From: Edaphobacter sp.
GTDB taxonomy: Bacteria > Acidobacteriota > Terriglobia > Terriglobales > Acidobacteriaceae
Assembly (NCBI RefSeq): GCF_028283685.1
Contig: NZ_JAPWKF010000001.1
Span: 62,001 to 126,000 of the forward strand
Length of the DNA stretch: 64,000 bases
Direction of reading: 5' to 3'
The notes under the pieces were generated by a model that saw only the letters and a program-made list of their open reading frames with translations, did not search any database and had not been told where the DNA came from. Positions 30,914-40,402 of this stretch are shown in pieces. The translations under genes and the position numbers were made by a program. How positions within the stretch are numbered: the stretch's first letter is position 1; each line of letters begins with the position of its first letter.

Positions 30914-31174
30914 ACTGCACTCAATCCCGGAATTCGAGCTGGTTTATGTACTCTAATCCCGGACGAAATAATCTGCTCCGGAACGGTGACGATCGTCAAC
31001 GACTGCGTTCGTGCTGATTGATTGCGCTTATTACCGATTCGCGCTTCAGCGCCAAAAGCCAATCGGCTCCCCCGCAGCTTCTCAGTTACGCCATTTTTGC
31101 ATTCAATTCCCGGACAAACTTTACCCCGAACTTCGTGCGGGATTTGAGTGCAGCATTCCGGGATTTCAGTGCCG
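30914..31174. repeat. Five copies of the TGCACTCAAATCCCGGA repeat, both orientations
   Basis: Forward copies: TGCACTCAATCCCGGAA (about 30916), TGTACTCTAATCCCGGAC (about 30947) and TGCATTCAATTCCCGGAC (about 31098). Reverse copies: GCGGGATTTGAGTGCAG (about 31137) and TTCCGGGATTTCAGTGC (about 31156). Together with 25871-25930 there are seven copies around the NHL/Ig-like gene. Arrays like this occur in the ends of Tn7- or Mu-type elements, but no transposase gene is present. Confidence 0.55.
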
Positions 31175-31500
31175 TAAACCTGCAGTCAAATTTAGAGCTT
31201 GCAGGATGCTGTCATACCGATCCTCGATCCCATCTCGATCACGCAAGACAAACCGCTCAGAAGCAAGCGCTCCAATATCGATAGGGCCTCCGCAAGTGGA
31301 TGGCCTGATGGTAACAAAACACCATCTCCTCCTCGTACAGCGTCTCTGAAGAAAACACTCGATCAAACGGCGGGTCTAGAGGCCTTCCAACGCCGATATT
31401 AATCTTGTTCTTTCCAAGAGCTTCCAGTTGATCGCGCGACAGCATTTCGTGGCGCTCGATATGAACCTTCGCCGCGCTGGCCTCTCCACCATCTGATTTT
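31175..31500 (-). pseudogene. LysR effector-domain relic
   Basis: Minus-strand frames assemble into a LysR substrate-binding domain: VHIERHEMLSRDQLEALGKN, then KINIGVGRPLD and LYEEEMVF, a shift to LLPSGHPLAEA, another shift to DIGALASERFVLRDRDGIED. The DNA-binding N-terminus is missing. It points away from the tannase-family gene at 31578, so it was probably that gene's divergent regulator before decay. Confidence 0.65.
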
Positions 31501-31577
31501 TTTGCTTTTCACCATGGGTGGTAAATCGCCGATGCTATGGTAGCCTTGGCTGCGATCACGGTTACTGGAACGGAAAT

Positions 31578-33056
31578 TTGAGAAAACGTATCGTACGGGA
31601 TCTATTGCTGCTGGCGGTTCTTACGCTACCCGGTTCAGGCATTGCGGTTGCAGAGGACTGCGCTCGGCTTAAGACGATGTCTGGGGTGACGTCGGCTGAG
31701 GTCGTTCACGGAGGTTCGTTTACGCCGCAAGGCGGAAAGGCAATCGATGACCTGCCTGAGTTCTGTCGCGTTACCGCGACACTGAATCCGAGTGGTGATT
31801 CATCGATCAAGATCGAAGTTTGGCTACCAGTGACGACGTGGAACCAACGCCTAGAGGGAACAGGCAACGGAGGGTTGGCTGGACACATCGGTTACGGTCC
31901 TTTGGCGGATGGGTTGAAGGATGGATATGCCGTCGCCAATACCGATATGGGACTCGGTGTTCCGGATGGTAAGGACGCTGGAATCTATGTCGGCCACCCA
32001 GAGCGGTGGGCAGATTGGGGATGGCGTTCCACTCATGAGATGACGGTCTTCGCCAAGTCCGTCGTAAAGATGTTTTATGGGCGTGCAGAGAAGAAGGATT
32101 ATTTCGTCGGTTGCTCAACGGGTGGTGAGCAGGCGTTGATGGAAGCGCAACGTTTTCCGGATGACTATGACGGCATTGTTGGTGGTGCGCCGGCTCATAA
32201 CCGGACGGGAGTGCATGAGAGTATTTTGTGGAACTTTGCGGCACTTGAAGCTCCAGGAAGCTCCCTTTCGGCGGACAAGCTGACGCTGGTGAATCAGGCA
32301 GTTGTGAAGGCCTGTGACATGAATGATGGGGTGAAGGATGGTCTGATTGGCGATCCACGTTCATGCAGGTTTGATCCAGCCGTTTTGCTCTGCAAAGACG
32401 GAAAGAGCGAACAATGCCTTACCCCATCTCAGGTTGAGGCAGTAAACAAGACCTATGCAGGACCGAAAGATTCTCGGAACGGACGGCAGCTCTACCCTGG
32501 GTTAGAGCGTGGCAGTGAGTTTGCCTGGGGATGGCTGCCATCCAGGTTTTCGATAGCGAAAGCACCGTTTGCACCTGTGTTTGAATGGGTGTTTGGAGCG
32601 GACTGGGCCTGGCAGAGTTTCGACTACGGCAACGATGTCGACACGATGCAGGCGAAGCTGTCGGGTACACTGAATGCCACCGATCCTAACCTTGATCTGT
32701 TTATGAAGCATGGGCACAAGCTCGTTCTGTATCACGGTTGGGCTGACCAGATCGTGCCACCCGGGGAGACCATTACATACTTCAACGCCGCGGCTGCCAG
32801 AGCGCCGATCGACGGTTCGGTGCGACTGTTTATGTTGCCCGGCGTTCAGCATTGCAGTGGTGGACAAGGGCCTTCAACCATTGCGCCGCTGGACGCTGTC
32901 GTGAATTGGGTCGAGAAAGGAAAGGCCCCGGAAGCATTGACTGCCACGGGCAATGGGATGGTCAGGATTGTGTGTGCCTACCCGGCAGAGCCAAAGTATA
33001 ACGGTCAGGGTGACATAAATAACCCAACCTCTTATGTGTGTTCCATGAAGAAGTAG
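31578..33056 (+). CDS. Tannase/feruloyl esterase family protein
   Basis: TTG 31578 is chosen because it gives a signal peptide (LRKRIVRDLLLLAVLTLPGS, then GIAVAED); ATG-type frames further upstream add a poor leader. The tannase family (PF07519) is clear. The nucleophile Ser is in YFVGCSTGGEQALMEAQRFP, the acid region in LVLYHGWADQIVPP and the His in MLPGVQHCSGG. DYDGIVGGAPAHNRTG and LYPGLERGSEFAWG are also family text. The product hydrolyses ester bonds of hydroxycinnamic or gallic acids on plant polymers, outside the cytoplasm. Its probable regulator upstream is decayed. Confidence 0.92.
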   Translation: MRKRIVRDLLLLAVLTLPGSGIAVAEDCARLKTMSGVTSAEVVHGGSFTPQGGKAIDDLPEFCRVTATLNPSGDSSIKIEVWLPVTTWNQRLEGTGNGGLAGHIGYGPLADGLKDGYAVANTDMGLGVPDGKDAGIYVGHPERWADWGWRSTHEMTVFAKSVVKMFYGRAEKKDYFVGCSTGGEQALMEAQRFPDDYDGIVGGAPAHNRTGVHESILWNFAALEAPGSSLSADKLTLVNQAVVKACDMNDGVKDGLIGDPRSCRFDPAVLLCKDGKSEQCLTPSQVEAVNKTYAGPKDSRNGRQLYPGLERGSEFAWGWLPSRFSIAKAPFAPVFEWVFGADWAWQSFDYGNDVDTMQAKLSGTLNATDPNLDLFMKHGHKLVLYHGWADQIVPPGETITYFNAAAARAPIDGSVRLFMLPGVQHCSGGQGPSTIAPLDAVVNWVEKGKAPEALTATGNGMVRIVCAYPAEPKYNGQGDINNPTSYVCSMKK

Positions 33057-33071
33057 CGATGCGGTGCGGTG

Positions 33072-34436
33072 TCAATGAACTGCTGTTCGTTGCGTAACGA
33101 ATTCAAACCCCGGTGAGACACCTCCCACAAGCTTTACGCGCGCCAACACTTCGAAATAGGGCAGCGTTCCCGACGATCCTGCTCCGATGCGTCGCAACAA
33201 CTCGGCAGCAAATGCTTCTTCAGAAATTGCTCGCAGTCCCGCCTCGGTAGAAGACATGTCGGTTCCAAGAATGAGAAGAGCGTCTCCTGTTCCAATCGGC
33301 TTTGGCTGAAACGCAATAACACAATAGCCCATCTGCGATGGATAGGAATCCGATTCATATACCCGGCTTTCACCGGGCTGCGGGTTCATATTAAGAATGC
33401 TTCGTTTGCCGTCGGAGGCCATGTCATACCGGAAATTCATCCGACCCTCAAAGAGCTCCATCCAGGGATCGCCATAAGGGTGGCCCAACAAAATTACATC
33501 CCCAGATGTCTGCGGCTCCAAGCGAAAGTCTCTTGCCGAGATCAGATTTGCCGAAACTCCATAGCGCAACGTGAGACGGCTAATCTGCCACACCGCATCG
33601 GAGTCCTGAGTTGTCGTGTAGATGTGGGCGATAACCCTCTGTGCCGTGGTGAGAACGGCCGGATCGGTTACGTTTTTCGACAAGAACCGCGATGGAAACA
33701 GAGCGTCGCGATACTCGCTCAGGGTTACCCGCCTACCGGTGAGATCTGCCATCTGCATCAAGGACGAATCGGACAGAACAACCTGAAGCGAACGGTCCTG
33801 GTGGAAAATGGTACCCCACAGGCGATCCAAACTTGGGGCATACGGAAATTTCGTTCGAATCTCGCGTTTCATCGCGAGGTTTTGATAGGCCAACACCCCA
33901 CATCCAAGAACAAGAACCGCAATGATTGCACCGTTTAAGAAGGTCCAAATGGGCTTGCTTGCGGCTGGCAACGACTCCGTCGGCGACGAGACATCTACCG
34001 ATTCTGCTTGCCGCTCTCGAAATGTCGGAGCGTAGGATCGCGCGGGGATTTCTATAACAATAGGGTCTTTCGCTCCCTCGTCCACGGAATACAAGTGGAG
34101 CTTCTTTCGGAGCTGAGAGACCTGGACTCTGGCAATTGCGTCTTCGCTTGCGTTGTATCCCGGGCGACGCCCATAGACATCTACCGCAATATCCTGTTCG
34201 GAAATACTCTCAGTCGGTCTGAGTAGGACCTGTCGAAAGAGGTACAGCAGAAGTTCGCTTGCTCGAGGTGAGCGCTGGAACACAGAACTAGCCAGTACGC
34301 GCTCTACTGCGCCCCGGCGGGGATCTGTTGGCGGCAGCAACAAGAACGGGTCACCCTGTACCGCCGCTTGAGAAGACGGCTCGGCGAAGCTTTTCAATGA
34401 GTCCATGAGCGCGAAAATGGTACCACGCGGAGGCAT
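33072..34436 (-). CDS. Membrane-anchored winged-helix regulator with periplasmic PQPGE domain, third copy
   Basis: Same architecture as 4124 and 24252: winged helix (about 45-140, SISEQDIAVDVYGRRPGYNA, VQVSQLRKKLHLY, IPARSYAPTF), membrane helix (about 164-185, WTFLNGAIIAVLVLGCGVLA) and periplasmic domain. The latter has LWGTIFHQDRSLQVVLSDSS, DVILLGHPYGDPW, NPQPGESRVY and TLPYFEVLARVKL. ATG 34406 is an alternative start. It is divergent from a GH5 gene that is followed by a receptor and GH92. A small palindrome (CCTGTCG ATA CGACAGG, 34525-34541) lies in the gap and may be its operator. Confidence 0.82.
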   Translation of the reverse strand: MPPRGTIFALMDSLKSFAEPSSQAAVQGDPFLLLPPTDPRRGAVERVLASSVFQRSPRASELLLYLFRQVLLRPTESISEQDIAVDVYGRRPGYNASEDAIARVQVSQLRKKLHLYSVDEGAKDPIVIEIPARSYAPTFRERQAESVDVSSPTESLPAASKPIWTFLNGAIIAVLVLGCGVLAYQNLAMKREIRTKFPYAPSLDRLWGTIFHQDRSLQVVLSDSSLMQMADLTGRRVTLSEYRDALFPSRFLSKNVTDPAVLTTAQRVIAHIYTTTQDSDAVWQISRLTLRYGVSANLISARDFRLEPQTSGDVILLGHPYGDPWMELFEGRMNFRYDMASDGKRSILNMNPQPGESRVYESDSYPSQMGYCVIAFQPKPIGTGDALLILGTDMSSTEAGLRAISEEAFAAELLRRIGAGSSGTLPYFEVLARVKLVGGVSPGFEFVTQRTAVH

Positions 34437-34524
34437 GAAATGTGGAGCCCCAAAAACCGATTATTTCCTTTATTTTCATGCCGATAAACATGTATCGAAC
34501 AGAGAAACACTGTAATTTTCTTGC

Positions 34525-34541
34525 CTGTCGATACGACAGGG
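34525..34541. promoter_or_regulatory. Palindrome CCTGTCG-ATA-CGACAGG between regulator and GH5
   Basis: A perfect 7-base inverted repeat with a 3-base centre in the divergent gap between the third winged-helix regulator and GH5. The position suits an operator. It is not the same sequence as the one at 4037-4053, so if both are real the paralogues differ in specificity. Confidence 0.4.
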
Positions 34542-34626
34542 ATAGACCGTGCTCAACAGTTTTGTACGGGCCCGAGCGGATCGCACCAAACGTTTGAGAA
34601 GAACCGGTGAAGCGGAAGAGGAGCTT

Positions 34627-35889
34627 ATGAAGAGATATTGTGATCGTTCAAATGGAATTCCCAGAAGATCCCTGCTTGCGGCAATGGGCATCGGAGGGCT
34701 GACATGGGCGATAAGTGGGCGGAGCGCTGTTGCCAAGATCGCGACATTGCGGACCCCTCTGTATGTAATGCACGACGGCAGGTGGTCCACGGACAATACC
34801 GAACTGCCCTACTTGGACGCTGACGTTTCAGGAGTAATGGAATCCGAAACAGCGTCTTCCCAAAAAAATGTCTCCCAGGCGTTGCCTTGGCTTTCAGTAA
34901 AAGGCCACATGATTGTTCGCTCTTCAGATGACCGAGAAGCCAAGCATCCCTTCATACCCCTTGGGATTGGATATGCCCGTAATGTAATCATTCGAGCTCA
35001 AGACGATGAAGTGATGCGTTTCTGCAAAGAGCATAGCCTCAATACCGTCCGCTTAGCTTTCTACACGCGTCATTTCAATAATGACGTAGCCAAACCAATC
35101 GACATTGATGCGGAACTCCCCACCTTTTGCGACCCAGTCATAGACGCCGCCAAGAGGAACGGTCTATATGTCATTCTCGATGACCACGAATACTTCAGCG
35201 AGAGAATCGACGAATCTAAGGCCAGACAGGCCCAAAAGCAATATAGCCACTGGGACGAAGTCGGTGTTCAAGAATGGATTGCTCGCTGGGTTAAAGTTGC
35301 TACTCGATACAAAGACGAGCCCAATGTCCTTGGCTATGAACTTTGCAACGAGCCTCACGATCTGCCTCCAGAAACTGTCCGTGACTTGTATATTCGCTGC
35401 ATTAAGGCGATTCGCGAGGTTGACCAGCGGCACATTGTGATTGTCGGCACCGCCGATTGGTCGCATTCCAGAGCTTTGGAGAAAACCTGGGGTGCAGTCG
35501 CCAGAACACTTGATGCACCCTTCAATCAAGTTGTTTTCGCTTTTCATGATTATCCACACAGCGACGAACCTTGGTTAGTCCAAGAGCATGTGACCGCATT
35601 CCGCGATAAATACGATGTGCCGGTCCTCTGCACCGAATTTGGAGCTACTTGGTGGCAATATGACGAGACCACCTGTCGCAAGTTCGAGGCCGGCATGCTG
35701 GCCCTCTTTGCCAAGGAAGACATCGGCTGGATGGTTTGGGCCTTGAAAACCATCGAGGACGATCCGCGTAATCCCCATCCGTCTCCGCGCCCGCCTGGTG
35801 TCCAGGATTCAGCGCAGAAGTTGCATTTTGACTCTTGCGCTTATAGCGATCTTTGGTCCCCTGTCGCACGAATCATGGGAAGCAAGTGA
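34627..35889 (+). CDS. Glycoside hydrolase family 5 (cellulase/mannanase type), Tat-exported
   Basis: ATG 34627 is chosen because GAGGAG lies four bases upstream; the frame itself opens at 34549. PRRSLLAAMGIGGLTWAISG is a Tat signal. The GH5 barrel is visible from GIGYARNVIIRAQDDEVMRF and LNTVRLAFYTRHFN, the acid/base Glu in LGYELCNEPHD, FAFHDYPHSDEPW, and the nucleophile Glu in VLCTEFGATWWQ. It acts on beta-linked glucan or mannan. The receptor and GH92 downstream suggest mannose-containing substrates. The 300 bases before the receptor hold no gene. Confidence 0.9.
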   Translation: MKRYCDRSNGIPRRSLLAAMGIGGLTWAISGRSAVAKIATLRTPLYVMHDGRWSTDNTELPYLDADVSGVMESETASSQKNVSQALPWLSVKGHMIVRSSDDREAKHPFIPLGIGYARNVIIRAQDDEVMRFCKEHSLNTVRLAFYTRHFNNDVAKPIDIDAELPTFCDPVIDAAKRNGLYVILDDHEYFSERIDESKARQAQKQYSHWDEVGVQEWIARWVKVATRYKDEPNVLGYELCNEPHDLPPETVRDLYIRCIKAIREVDQRHIVIVGTADWSHSRALEKTWGAVARTLDAPFNQVVFAFHDYPHSDEPWLVQEHVTAFRDKYDVPVLCTEFGATWWQYDETTCRKFEAGMLALFAKEDIGWMVWALKTIEDDPRNPHPSPRPPGVQDSAQKLHFDSCAYSDLWSPVARIMGSK

Positions 35890-36189
35890 GCCCATTGTGT
35901 AACTGCGGAAATGGAATAAAAAGCAAATGAAACTCATAACCGTCCTGGCATAGGTGTGGGTTCGCAGCATTGGGGTGAGGTTCATAAGCAAAGCTATAGC
36001 ACGCGCTACCCGAGACTTTGTGGTGTCGTATCTCCAAAATACTGGTCGTCACGCCTCGTAAGCCGTATGGCAAAAAGATGAAATCCGTAGATCATCGCCA
36101 GCTTGCTCTGAATTTTGCCCCACAGTCAAGAATTCGCTGAGTCAACAGAGACGTACAGCGCCCGCAGAACCACTTAGAGAGAAGAAAAA

Positions 36190-39100
36190 ATGGAAATTCC
36201 GATGAAACAAAATCTTCCTACCGAGATTCGGACTTATTTGAAGAGGAAAATGACGCCAAAGAGTTCGCTAAGATCACACCACGCAAAAAAAAGCAAAGTA
36301 TTCTCCTGTTTTCTAGTCGGCGCATTCGGGGTGCTTTGCACCTGCCTGTGCCTCGCCGGCGTTACTGCAAGCGCTCAGGTTACTGGATTAGCGACCCTAT
36401 CTGGCACTGTGACAGATTCGACTCAGTCCGTTATTACCGAAGCACATGTGACGGTGAGGAATACTGAAACTGGGGTTTCCCAAAGCTCTGTCACAAACTC
36501 GAGCGGGTTCTTCGAAGTGGACTCTCTAACTCCGGGTGTTTACAGAATCTCGGTTGTTGCTCCTGGATTCCAAACGCTGATACGAACGCAAATCACTCTT
36601 CAGGCGGATGCAAGGATCAACGTTCCTCTAAAGCTCCGTCCTGGAAATACTACGGAAACGGTCACCGTAACGGCGGATGCTTCCTTGCTGAATATGGAAA
36701 GCGGCACAGGAGGGCAGATACTGACAACGGCTGAGATGCAGGCCTTACCGATTAGCGGCGAGAATACCTTCCAGCTTATCGAGATGGCTCCTGGAGTACA
36801 AAGCTCAGTTTCGCAGGGATATTCCATGAGTGGCACCTTGGGATGGAACGGTGTTTCCAAGATGGGAACGTCAGGCCAGCCAAATGCGAACGAGTACAGT
36901 GTCGACGGTGCGCCGAATCAGGCGGGTCAACGAGGGAACGCTATCAGTCTTTCAACTGACGAAATCGGCGAAATGAAGATCGATGTGAGCGGATACGATG
37001 CTTCTGTCGGGCACACGATGGGAATAGCCGTCACGCAAACCACTCGAAATGGTACGAACGATCTGCATGGTGGCCTTCGCTGGCTCTACCAGAATCGCCG
37101 CTGGGCAGCCATGAACCATTTTCAGGGTTTGAATTACAAGTATCAAAAATCCGTCGATAACTGCTACAACGGTGCGAAGACTTCACCGAAGTGCTTTTTG
37201 GACGAAAACCAGTTTGGTTATCCCGGAGTCCATGAACACAATGCAGGTTTCGGTATCGGCGGACCTTTCTTTATACCGAAGCTTGATGGGACACCTCTCT
37301 ACGACGGTCGCAACAAACTCTTCTGGTTTACGGGGTATGACAACGATGTATTTACTGACGCGGCTGCGAACACGACAACTGTCCCTACATTGCTGGAGCG
37401 GGGAGGGAATTTCAGCGACCTTCCTGTGCAGACCACGAATGTACCAGCCGCGTTCATAAGTAAATGCGGTGCGGGAACTCCTTATTACGGTCAGTACCAG
37501 ATCTACAATCCCTATACCGCAACATACGACTCCAGCCGCACTCCCCGTCGAGACCCGGTCTGCGGCAACATACTTCCTGCCAGCATGATGCAGCAGAACA
37601 GCATGGCGAAAATCTACAACAGCCTGACACCCGCCCCGACGAATGGCAGCGCAACAGGAAACAATTTCGTTTATGTTACTTCAACGCCAAACACATTTCG
37701 TCAATTCGTTCAGCGGTTCGACTATGCAGCCTCCCAGATGGACCATGCGTTTTTTCGATGGTCAAGGGCGCATGCTTCGAATACGCTGCAAGGCTTTACT
37801 GTCGGCAATGTGGACAGGCGACAGGTAGACACTTGGGTGGACACCGGAGCTCTGGGCTGGAACCACGTGTTCGATGCAAAAACGAATCTTGATGTTACAG
37901 TCGGAGCATCGCAACGCAAGCAGTCTCGTAATTTTCCTGGATACGACCAATACAAACCAAGCGATGTTGGTTTACCTGGCTACGCAGATGACTATGCGAA
38001 GGGATTCTTGACGCTGCCCACAATCGCCGTGTCGGGCTATCAAAAAATTGGGAATATGGATGCCGGAACGAGCAATTATCGTGTTCTTGCCGTTCGCGCC
38101 AACCTGACCCGAGTAGCGGGCAGCCATACGCTGCGCGGCGGATTTGAATGGCGACTCCAGAACTATTCAATCGGAGCCCAGGCAAATACAAGTGGAATCT
38201 ACACCTTCGACAATACCTATACGCAACAAAATAACAACTCGGATCACACCTACACCCAGCAAAACTACGGGTTGGCCTATGCAGCACTTCTGGCGGGCGT
38301 TCAGACGAATTCTCAAGTGAACTATCAATCGAGTTTGTCGATTGGGACGCCCTACTATGCAGGATATATCGGTGATACGTGGCGTGTGTCACCAAGACTT
38401 ACGATCATTCCGGGCATCCGCTACGAATACGAGTATGGCCCAGTGGAAAAACACGACCGCCAGATTGTGGGATGGGATCCAACAGCATCGCTTCCCATTG
38501 CGGCTGCTGCCAACCTTGCATATCAAGCGGCTCGCGCAGGTGCAACTGCGGCCCAACAAGCGGTATTGCCTGCTTCGCTCATCATTCAAGGTGGTCCACA
38601 ATATGCTGGAGTCAATGGTGCTCCGAGGAATCAGTTTGCAAACAACTCCCGCGTATTGCCGAGACTTGCGGTTGCATATCAACTCAATGAGAGAACCGTG
38701 CTTCGAGGAGGAGTGGGGCTTTTTTCTGACACGCTCAATGCGACCACCTCGCCGGGCACACCTTTGTCTCTAATAGGCGGTTACTCAGGCGGCGGCGCCG
38801 GCAAAGGTACGGAGGCATTCTTTACCAGCAATCAGGATGGATACAGCTCCAGCACGACGGTGAATTCTTCCAACGTGGGTGGAACAGACTTTGTAGCCGG
38901 AACATCACCCCTGGGAAATCCGTTTCCGGTAAACGCCAGCGGGAGCAGGTTCAATCAACCGATCGGTAGTGCAGCAGGAGCGATGTACTACGCAGGAGGA
39001 AACCCTAGCATCTATGACCATAATCTGACCCCAACACGTTTGCTCCGCGGTTATTTTGGCATCCAGCATCAGTTTGGCGCGTCGACAATGGTGGAAGTCG

Positions 39101-40179
39101 CCTGGACTGGATCGCTCGCAACCAGAATTCTAATGCCAAAGAACACAGCGCCGACGCCGGCATCCTTCTACAAGCCCGGTCCGCAACCCAATACTGCACA
39201 GAATACCGACATCTTATCGACCCAACTGCCAAATCCGTTTCTGCTTGCAAATTTCAGCAGCCTCGCTGCCAGCAATCCGACGCAGTACAGCCTGATCTCA
39301 TCCAGTAGCTACTTCACCGCCAAGAACACTTCAATTTATAAGCTTCTTAATCAATACCCACAAATGAATGGCTTGACGTTGTATCAATCCCTTGGCGAGT
39401 CGAAATTTCAGGAGATTCAGGTCAATGTGACAAAAAGATTAAGTAACGGTTTTTCGCTGATGGCCGCGCTTCAACTCAACCACCAACGAGATCGTAACTA
39501 TTTCGCAAATAGCTTTGACCCTTCGCCAAGCTGGGAAGCTTCAAATAACAGCACACCTTACCGTGTAACACTCCAGGCTGTATTTCGGCTTCCTTTCGGA
39601 CGTGGTCACACGTGGGCAAATTCAGGTTGGAAATCGGCTCTTTTCAGTGGATATCAAATCAGCACCACGTATGAAACTCAGCCCGGATGGCTGATCAACT
39701 TTCCTAACTTGTTTTATATCGGCAAGCCAGATTCCAAGAAGATTCAGTTGAAACACCCTGTTTTTGTCAATAATGGCGCAAGCGCGAATGGTGGATATAA
39801 CTATATCCAGTGGCTCAATGTTGGGAATGTCACTGCGACCTATAACAATGGTGTGTGCACCTATACCGGTGAGGGTTTTGTCACCAATCCACAGTGCCAG
39901 CCTAGTAATAATTCGCGGTCTTTTCCCACCTATTTTCAAGGAGTCCACTTGAAGGGACCTAATGCGTGGAACGTCAATGTGCAACGGACCTTCCGCCTTA
40001 AAAATAGAGTGAGTCTCGAAACGCGGTTTGAAGCTTTCGATGTGTTCAACCAGCAACTTTACGGGGCGCCCAATACGACTCCCACGTCGCCCCAATTCGG
40101 ACAGGTGACCGTCGACGGGTATTCAAATGGAGGGGGACTTACACGCTGGCTTGACATCTCAGGTCATATCCGGTTTTGA
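36190..40179 (+). CDS. Oar-like TonB-dependent receptor, GH5/GH92-locus copy
   Basis: 1329 residues, the largest of the three. GAGAGAAG lies just upstream of ATG 36190. The N-region is long and basic, with a signal core VFSCFLVGAFGVLCTCLCLA; a start at 36250 is possible. The carboxypeptidase-regulatory domain is ATLSGTVTDSTQSVITEAHV. The plug has EYSVDGAPNQ and VSGYDASVGHTMGIAVTQTT, and the barrel ends SGHIRF with terminal Phe. It lies between GH5 and GH92 and probably imports the oligosaccharides they release. Confidence 0.93.
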   Translation: MEIPMKQNLPTEIRTYLKRKMTPKSSLRSHHAKKSKVFSCFLVGAFGVLCTCLCLAGVTASAQVTGLATLSGTVTDSTQSVITEAHVTVRNTETGVSQSSVTNSSGFFEVDSLTPGVYRISVVAPGFQTLIRTQITLQADARINVPLKLRPGNTTETVTVTADASLLNMESGTGGQILTTAEMQALPISGENTFQLIEMAPGVQSSVSQGYSMSGTLGWNGVSKMGTSGQPNANEYSVDGAPNQAGQRGNAISLSTDEIGEMKIDVSGYDASVGHTMGIAVTQTTRNGTNDLHGGLRWLYQNRRWAAMNHFQGLNYKYQKSVDNCYNGAKTSPKCFLDENQFGYPGVHEHNAGFGIGGPFFIPKLDGTPLYDGRNKLFWFTGYDNDVFTDAAANTTTVPTLLERGGNFSDLPVQTTNVPAAFISKCGAGTPYYGQYQIYNPYTATYDSSRTPRRDPVCGNILPASMMQQNSMAKIYNSLTPAPTNGSATGNNFVYVTSTPNTFRQFVQRFDYAASQMDHAFFRWSRAHASNTLQGFTVGNVDRRQVDTWVDTGALGWNHVFDAKTNLDVTVGASQRKQSRNFPGYDQYKPSDVGLPGYADDYAKGFLTLPTIAVSGYQKIGNMDAGTSNYRVLAVRANLTRVAGSHTLRGGFEWRLQNYSIGAQANTSGIYTFDNTYTQQNNNSDHTYTQQNYGLAYAALLAGVQTNSQVNYQSSLSIGTPYYAGYIGDTWRVSPRLTIIPGIRYEYEYGPVEKHDRQIVGWDPTASLPIAAAANLAYQAARAGATAAQQAVLPASLIIQGGPQYAGVNGAPRNQFANNSRVLPRLAVAYQLNERTVLRGGVGLFSDTLNATTSPGTPLSLIGGYSGGGAGKGTEAFFTSNQDGYSSSTTVNSSNVGGTDFVAGTSPLGNPFPVNASGSRFNQPIGSAAGAMYYAGGNPSIYDHNLTPTRLLRGYFGIQHQFGASTMVEVAWTGSLATRILMPKNTAPTPASFYKPGPQPNTAQNTDILSTQLPNPFLLANFSSLAASNPTQYSLISSSSYFTAKNTSIYKLLNQYPQMNGLTLYQSLGESKFQEIQVNVTKRLSNGFSLMAALQLNHQRDRNYFANSFDPSPSWEASNNSTPYRVTLQAVFRLPFGRGHTWANSGWKSALFSGYQISTTYETQPGWLINFPNLFYIGKPDSKKIQLKHPVFVNNGASANGGYNYIQWLNVGNVTATYNNGVCTYTGEGFVTNPQCQPSNNSRSFPTYFQGVHLKGPNAWNVNVQRTFRLKNRVSLETRFEAFDVFNQQLYGAPNTTPTSPQFGQVTVDGYSNGGGLTRWLDISGHIRF

Positions 40180-40301
40180 GCCGTCCTTCTATGGAAAATC
40201 ATAAGTGCATGTGGGAGCTTGCGACTCCACCAACCTTCAACTCTAGGTGTCGCAAAAGAACTCTCCAGGCCAAGATCAACTTCTAGCGCCAGTTCTTAGC
40301 C

Positions 40302-40330
40302 AAGGCCGGAGCCGCATGGTCTCCGGCCTT
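40302..40330 (+). terminator. Rho-independent-like terminator between receptor and GH92
   Basis: AAGGCCGGAG and CTCCGGCCTT form a perfect 10-base stem with a 9-base loop, followed by CTTGTT. It separates the receptor from the GH92 gene, which may therefore have its own promoter or depend on readthrough. Confidence 0.65.
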
Positions 40331-40402
40331 CTTGTTCCCATGACATCCTTGGCCATGTTCGTGGCCACACTACGTAGACGTCACCCACGGAGAAACACGG
40401 CC

